Shown in pieces: positions 59,814-64,000 of a DNA stretch of 64,000 bases. The stretch comes from Hwanghaeella sp965227365 (GTDB taxonomy: Bacteria > Pseudomonadota > Alphaproteobacteria > UBA8366 > Aestuariispiraceae). The stretch lies in contig NZ_OZ245754.1 in assembly GCF_965227365.1 (NCBI RefSeq), forward strand, positions 1,736,001 to 1,800,000. The letters are read 5' to 3'. A model generated the notes under the pieces. The model saw nothing but the letters and a program-made list of their open reading frames with translations. It had not been told where the DNA came from and made no database searches. The position numbers and the translations under genes were made by a program. Numbering within the stretch: the first letter of the stretch is position 1; each line of letters begins with the position of its first letter.

Positions 59814-60320
59814 ATGAGCACCGAGCGGGTCGCCATCTATCCTGGGACGTTCGATCCCATCACCAACGGCCATATGGACATCATCACGCGCGCGGCACGC
59901 CATATGTGCGATCGATTGGTTGTTTCCGTTGCCGTCAACGCCGGCAAGGGCCCGCTTTTTTCCCTGGAAGAGCGCACCGCCATGGTGGAAGCGGAAATCG
60001 ACGCGATATCCAACGGCGGCGTCGCCGCGAAGATCGAGGTTCGGCCGTTCGATAGCCTTTTGATCCATTACGCCCAGGAAGTCGGGGCCAGCATGATCGT
60101 GCGCGGCCTGCGCGCCGTCTCCGACTTCGAGTATGAATTTCAGATGGTCGGCATGAATGCGCGTCTGAACAAGAATATCGAAACCGTCTTCCTGATGTCG
60201 TCTGAGCGCAATCAGTTCATTTCCAGCCGGTTGGTGAAGGAAATCGCGTCTCTGGGTGGCGAAGTCAGTGAGTTCGTCTCCCCGAGGATTGTCGAGCGAC
60301 TGAAAGAGCGGCTGGGTTGA
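59814..60320 (+). CDS. coaD: Phosphopantetheine adenylyltransferase
   Basis: 168 residues. YPGTFDPITNGHMDII carries the nucleotidyltransferase T/HxGH motif. FDSLLIHYAQEVGASMIVRGLRAVSDFEYEFQMVGMN and FLMSSERNQFISSRLVKEIASLGGEVSEFVSP are diagnostic of CoaD. It adds AMP from ATP to 4'-phosphopantetheine in CoA synthesis. gyrA and coaD are often neighbours in alphaproteobacteria; here a signalling gene and a VPLPA gene lie between. The ATG at 59814 has GGGGAG at 7 nt. Confidence 0.97.
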   Translation: MSTERVAIYPGTFDPITNGHMDIITRAARHMCDRLVVSVAVNAGKGPLFSLEERTAMVEAEIDAISNGGVAAKIEVRPFDSLLIHYAQEVGASMIVRGLRAVSDFEYEFQMVGMNARLNKNIETVFLMSSERNQFISSRLVKEIASLGGEVSEFVSPRIVERLKERLG

Positions 60321-60711
60321 GTGTTGCTCGACGCGGACGATCTAGTATCCCGACTAAATTTGTAATCTGCTGAAAAGAAGAATTTTCGTCGCGCCGTTTT
60401 ATGTGGTGCGGCCGCTCCGCCCTTCGCGGGCGGGGCTGGGTTCGATTTGTCACCATTAGGTGAATTCGAGCGCTTTTATGTCGAATATTCGGTATTATTA
60501 ATAAACGATTCAGAACCACGCGCTACCTTCTGCGAAATGATCGGAACGGCAGTATTTAGCCGCTGCCGGTAGTCGAGGTTTCAAGTTTGAATGAAGTTCA
60601 GTGGTTCGGTTTCGTTATTGAGTTCGTATTCTTGACGGTTATTTGAAGTTGCTAGTGGGCGGGGCGTTCGGAAAACCGGGCGCCCCGTCAATTGTTCCGT
60701 GAAGGTTGTTT
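60321..60711. other. Convergent intergenic region between coaD and fumarase
   Basis: 391 bases without a supported gene. It holds a GC-rich imperfect hairpin (GGGGCG / GCGCCCC, 60661-60689) that could be a factor-dependent terminator for the fumarase operon, and a GC hairpin at 60407-60440. AT-rich DNA lies in between (about 60480-60530). Confidence 0.5.
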
Positions 60712-61380
60712 TCAGATCAGTTCGCGGTCCCGATCGTCGGTCTCGCCGAAGCGCGAGAGCGCCGGTTTCTTCAGCCCTTCATACAGTTTGTCGAGGCCGG
60801 CGTTAATTTCCCGATTGTTGCGTTCGAACAGACTGTTGCCTTTTGCGTCGCCGTCGACCAGCAGGGGGCCGAACTTTTCGACCTCGATCACCCACATGGC
60901 CTGGGCGATGCCCAATTCGTCCAGCCAATGGACGTCGCGGACGCGTTTGATGCCCCGGCCCAACAAGGCGCCGGTGCCATACCCGACCGTGGTCAGGTAG
61001 ACAGCACCCGCCGGCACGAATAGCCGTTTGTAGTCGGCCTCCGACATGCCGCCCTTGCCGATGATGACTTTGGCACCGGAGACCTCGAACCACTTCTCCA
61101 TCCATTTGGCGAAACGGAAACTGGCGGTGGCGGTCACTGCGCCGATGGCGTAGCTGCCGTTCGGGTTCACCGTGGCAGCGGGGGAGCAATGGAAGTTCAC
61201 ATTGCCGACCTCTGTCGGGTCGATGGGAAGCGGATGGCCCTGGTCGATAACGCGGCGATAGACCCCCTCGCGGCCGGTATAGATCAGCCCGTCGAGATAG
61301 ACGACATCGCCCAGTTGCAGTTTTTCCAGGTCTTCCTGTTTGACCGGGGAGGTAAGCCGAACCTCGCGTAGTTTGCTCAT
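60712..61380 (-). CDS. Class I fumarate hydratase, beta (C-terminal) subunit
   Basis: 222 residues. LREVRLTSPVKQEDLEKLQLGDVVYLDGLIYTGREGVYRRV, HCSPAA, TTASFR-type TATASFRFAKWMEKWFE, IIGKGGMSE and MWVIEVEKFGPLLVDGDAKGNSLF match the C-terminal domain of iron-sulfur fumarases and the TtdB-type subunit. Dehydrates malate to fumarate with the alpha subunit encoded 14 nt upstream. GAGGAG precedes the ATG. L-tartrate dehydratase is the alternative, but no tartrate genes are adjacent, which favours fumarase. Confidence 0.88.
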   Translation of the reverse strand: MSKLREVRLTSPVKQEDLEKLQLGDVVYLDGLIYTGREGVYRRVIDQGHPLPIDPTEVGNVNFHCSPAATVNPNGSYAIGAVTATASFRFAKWMEKWFEVSGAKVIIGKGGMSEADYKRLFVPAGAVYLTTVGYGTGALLGRGIKRVRDVHWLDELGIAQAMWVIEVEKFGPLLVDGDAKGNSLFERNNREINAGLDKLYEGLKKPALSRFGETDDRDRELI

Positions 61381-61394
61381 GGTTCTTGTCTCCT

Positions 61395-62369
61395 CTATTC
61401 GGCCGCCGCCTGAGCGCCGGTCGGCCAATCGACGGTGTCGCGCCGCATATAAGGCGTGAACCATTGCGGATCCGTCCGATATTCCACCCGGCCGTCGTTG
61501 TGCAGGCGGGCCGTTGCACGCCGTGATGACAGGCAGAAGCAATGCACACTGACCGGCATGCCGCCGGTATGGGTATAGCCGACCTCCACATGGCAATCGA
61601 CGACCATGCTCTTGCCGACGAATCCCATCGCGCCCATGCCGATGGAATTGCCCAGTTCCTGAAGTTCCAGTTCCAACTTGGCGATTTCGGGGTCGGGATT
61701 GCGGTCGCCGACGGTCCTCAGGCAGGCAGCCTGTTTGCCCAGCACCATGCAGGTGTCCTTTGACCCGCCGATGCCGACGCCGACAATGGCGGGCTGACAG
61801 GCAAGGCCGCGTTTTCCGAAGGCGACCAGCGTATCCAGTACGAAACGCTTGATGCCGTCGATCCCATCGCCCGGGAACAGCATGCGATAATCCGTGCCGA
61901 ACAGGCCGCCTTTGTGAACGGTGGTGATATCGACCCAATCCGCATCCGGCTCGAAGCTCCAATCCACTTCGGGGGCGTTGATGCCGACATTGTTGTTGTT
62001 GTCGGTGCGCCAAAGTGGATGGACCCGGTTCGGGCGCAGGGGCACGGAGGTTGTGGCCCGTGCGGTAGCTTGTCTGAGGGCGCGTTCCAGGGCCACGAAT
62101 CCGCCCTCGACACGGGCGTCGTTGCCGACCTTCACGTAATACCGGGGCAGGCCGGTATCGGCGCACATAGGTCGACGATCCGCCTTCGCGGCTTCCCAGT
62201 TTTCCAGCATCGCCTTGAGAACGAAGGAGGAGAGATCGCCGTCCTCCGCCGCGGCCATCGCCTTGATGCCGGTCAGATAGTCGTCGGGGATCTCGATCCC
62301 CGCCTTGGTCATCAGCGTATGCGCGGTTTCTTCGACAAGGTCGATGCCGATTTGGCCCGTATCGGTCAT
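61395..62369 (-). CDS. Class I fumarate hydratase, alpha (N-terminal) subunit
   Basis: 324 residues. CADTGLPRYYVKVGND, GIGGSKDTCMVLGKQAACLRTVGDRN and CHVEVGYTHTGGMPVSVHCFCLSSRRATARLHNDGRVEY carry the Cys residues that hold the 4Fe-4S cluster. NNNNVGINAPEVDWSFEPDADWVDITTVHKGG is also typical of the family. Split alpha/beta fumarases are common in alphaproteobacteria. The ATG at 62369 has GGGAGG at 10 nt; an extra 19 codons upstream are unsupported. It forms an operon with the beta subunit. TCA-cycle role, cytoplasmic, O2-sensitive in the family. Confidence 0.88.
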   Translation of the reverse strand: MTDTGQIGIDLVEETAHTLMTKAGIEIPDDYLTGIKAMAAAEDGDLSSFVLKAMLENWEAAKADRRPMCADTGLPRYYVKVGNDARVEGGFVALERALRQATARATTSVPLRPNRVHPLWRTDNNNNVGINAPEVDWSFEPDADWVDITTVHKGGLFGTDYRMLFPGDGIDGIKRFVLDTLVAFGKRGLACQPAIVGVGIGGSKDTCMVLGKQAACLRTVGDRNPDPEIAKLELELQELGNSIGMGAMGFVGKSMVVDCHVEVGYTHTGGMPVSVHCFCLSSRRATARLHNDGRVEYRTDPQWFTPYMRRDTVDWPTGAQAAAE

Positions 62370-62575
62370 TGCGCGATATCCTCCCTTTATTGGGGACAGT
62401 GTCGGCCGGAACGGCCGCCGCGGCAATCCTTCTCACTGGCACAGGCTTGTTGATTGGTTGGGCTTGTCGACAGCGTCGGCTTGCCATCGGGACCCTAGCC
62501 CCGAACGAAAAGCAGCCGCCCGGTCGTTGAGGTACAGGGGCGGCTTCTTTCCGTTCCGACAGGAAGGCGGCTGTC

Positions 62576-62710
62576 TTATTCAGCCGCGTCCTGGATGCTT
62601 TCACCGGCATTCTCGATATCCTCGCCGGCGCCTTCGACGGTTTCGCAGGCGGCCAGGCCGATGACGCTCAATAATACGAACGGGATGGCAAGAGTCTTCA
62701 CGATACTCAT
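62576..62710 (-). CDS. Entericidin-like small lipoprotein
   Basis: 44 residues. A hydrophobic signal (MSIVKTLAIPFVLLSVIGLAAC) with lipobox LAAC, then acidic ETVEGAGEDIENAGESIQDAAE, the typical sequence of EcnA/EcnB-family lipoproteins associated with envelope stress and stationary phase. GAGGAG lies 8 nt before the ATG. A hairpin (AGCCGCC / GGGCGGCT, 62514-62545, then TCTTT) follows its stop. Confidence 0.9.
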   Translation of the reverse strand: MSIVKTLAIPFVLLSVIGLAACETVEGAGEDIENAGESIQDAAE

Positions 62711-62912
62711 CGTTGCTTCTCCTCAATATGTCCAAATCGCCGGGCGTTTTGCGCGGCTTTCAGGACAACAACGCCGCGGCTCCGGATCGGGTTGCGCCGA
62801 TCATCGCGATTTTTTCCGGCCCCGCCGGCGCAACCCCGGCGTGTTTACGGGCATTGCTGACATGGAAGCCCGGCCGAGACGGGCAAACGAGTTGTCATGA
62901 AGGAGATCCGCC

Positions 62913-63071
62913 ATGGATATTTTACGCATCATTCTTTCTGTGTTGCTGCCGCCGGTCGGCGTCTTGCTGCAGGTCGGCCTGACGGGCCATTTTTTCCTGA
63001 ATATCCTGCTGACCCTGTTGGGATATATACCCGGTTTGATCCATGCGATCTGGATCATCGCGCGGCGCTAA
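62913..63071 (+). CDS. YqaE/Pmp3-family small membrane protein
   Basis: 52 residues: LRIILSVLLPPVGVLLQVGLTGHFFLNILLTLLGYIPGLIHAIWIIARR. Two hydrophobic helices with the PPVGV and LGYIPGLIHA signatures are diagnostic of YqaE/Pmp3 proteins, which affect membrane potential and stress tolerance. AAGGAGAT lies 7 nt before the ATG. It is divergent from the entericidin-like gene across 202 nt. Confidence 0.93.
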   Translation: MDILRIILSVLLPPVGVLLQVGLTGHFFLNILLTLLGYIPGLIHAIWIIARR

Positions 63072-63200
63072 AATCCCAGTTGGAAGGATTGCGGAGGATT
63101 GCCGGTCAAGGCGGCCGGCAATCCGCCATTGGTATTCGTCGGCGCTTGCGTATAGAACGTCCGGGTCAATACTTCCCGAACTCCTGGAAAAAAGAGCGCC

Positions 63201-64000
63201 ATGTCTCCGTTCACCCTCACCGTAACCTGCAAATCCACCCGCGGCATCGTCGCCGCCATCGCGCAATATCTTGCGTCAAAAGGCTGCAACATCGTCGACA
63301 GCGCCCAATACGACGACTTGGGGGCGGGTAAATTCTTCATGCGGGTCAGTTTCATCTCTGAAAAGGGGGAAAGTTTCGAGGCGATCCGGGACGGATTTGA
63401 ACCCGTCGCGGCGGAATTCGGCATGGATGCGGCAATCCGGGATTCCAACGAGCGGATGAAGGTTCTGTTGATGGTCTCCCGTTTCGGTCATTGCCTGAAC
63501 GATCTGCTGTATCGCTGGCGGATCGGCGCCCTGCCGATCGATATCGTCGGTGTGGTCTCGAACCATTTCGAGTATCAGAAAGTCGTCGTGAACCATGACA
63601 TTCCCTTTCACCACATCAAGGTGACGAAGGAAAACAAGCCCAAGGCCGAAGCGCAGTTGATGGAGATCGTCGAGCAGACGGAAACCGAACTGATTGTCCT
63701 CGCCCGCTACATGCAGGTCCTGTCGGATGAGCTTTGCCAGCGCATGTCCGGCAAGATCATTAATATCCACCATTCCTTCCTGCCCAGCTTCAAGGGCGCC
63801 AACCCGTATAAACAGGCCTATCAGCGCGGCGTGAAATTGATCGGCGCGACGGCCCACTATGTGACCGCGGATTTGGACGAAGGCCCGATCATCGAGCAGG
63901 ACACGGTGCGGATCACCCATGCCCAATCGGCGGAGGACTATGTCTCGCTGGGCCGCGACGTGGAAAGCCAGGTCCTGGCGCGCGCCATTCATGCGCATAT
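63201..64000 (+). CDS. purU: Formyltetrahydrofolate deformylase (3' end beyond window)
   Basis: The first 266 codons are present and the frame is open to the window edge. N-terminal ACT domain (residues 1-85: FTLTVTCKSTRGIVAAIAQYLASKGCNIVDSAQYDD), then the formyltransferase domain with IDIVGVVSNH, HHIKVTKENKPKAEAQ, IINIHHSFLPSFKGANPY (catalytic His) and DLDEGPIIEQ (catalytic Asp). It hydrolyses 10-formyl-THF to formate and THF, balancing one-carbon pools. That would suit a cell which demethylates betaines by folate-dependent enzymes, as the 27897 flavoprotein suggests. GGAAAAAAGAG precedes the ATG. Confidence 0.95.
   Translation, partial: MSPFTLTVTCKSTRGIVAAIAQYLASKGCNIVDSAQYDDLGAGKFFMRVSFISEKGESFEAIRDGFEPVAAEFGMDAAIRDSNERMKVLLMVSRFGHCLNDLLYRWRIGALPIDIVGVVSNHFEYQKVVVNHDIPFHHIKVTKENKPKAEAQLMEIVEQTETELIVLARYMQVLSDELCQRMSGKIINIHHSFLPSFKGANPYKQAYQRGVKLIGATAHYVTADLDEGPIIEQDTVRITHAQSAEDYVSLGRDVESQVLARAIHAH

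Noticed and set aside
60712..62610. Single 632-residue protein covering the fumarase beta gene and beyond
   Set aside because: Only the last 222 residues are fumarase. The upstream part is an out-of-frame reading of the alpha-subunit gene, and the beta ATG has its own GAGGAG site.

Overview
The window is GC-rich, densely coded DNA from an alphaproteobacterium. The evidence is the backbone order uvrA ... ssb ... gyrA ... coaD, frequent TTG/GTG starts, proteins with VPLPA-type C-terminal sorting tails and a CcrM/GcrA-type zinc motif. The family is probably Rhodospirillales-like, but no rRNA is present to fix the taxon. Only one tRNA gene (Pro, GGG) is seen, and no CRISPR array or insertion sequence.

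Layout. 0.1-7.5 kb: OmpA-family envelope protein, a GST/CoA-transferase pair, a Gfo/Idh/MocA oxidoreductase, two tandem paralogues of unknown function, a YdjM-type membrane protein and a hypothetical gene. 7.5-22.3 kb: a compact short-tailed (podovirus-type) prophage-like cluster with repressor, promoter/operator region, GcrA-tail-like protein, large terminase, portal, scaffold, capsid, cement protein, two tail-tube/adaptor proteins, a small internal protein, tail fibre, a secreted beta-helix protein and a lysis module. No integrase, replication or recombination gene is visible. 22.4-25.7 kb: orphan periplasmic binding protein, tRNA-Pro, Cache-type histidine kinase. 25.8-35.0 kb: a catabolic island that looks built for an N-methylated amino acid or betaine (Rieske oxygenase, RpiR regulator, dimethylglycine-dehydrogenase-like flavoprotein, MDR dehydrogenase, HpbD-like enolase-superfamily enzyme, class III aminotransferase, sarcosine-oxidase-like flavoprotein). 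35.2-43 kb: globin-coupled chemoreceptor with a PilZ domain, UvrA, PAS histidine kinase, sulfite-oxidase-like molybdoenzyme. 43.2-48.1 kb: complete Liv-type ABC importer. 48.3-64 kb: ssb, AraC regulator, two VPLPA-CTERM proteins, CpdA/GpdQ-like phosphodiesterase, gyrA, CHASE2-PAS-GGDEF-EAL protein, coaD, two-subunit class I fumarase, an entericidin-like lipoprotein, a YqaE/Pmp3 protein and the 5' part of purU.

The most unusual region is 7.5-22.3 kb. It carries a full virion and lysis programme under phage-type promoters that share a GGAATT-containing operator-like motif. Its S24-type repressor lacks the self-cleavage residues, and no gene for integration or genome replication is present. It could be a domesticated particle-producing locus (GTA-like in concept but podoviral in parts), a remnant, or a satellite. 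The 25.8-35 kb island is the second candidate for undescribed biology, as a betaine/N-methyl amino acid pathway.
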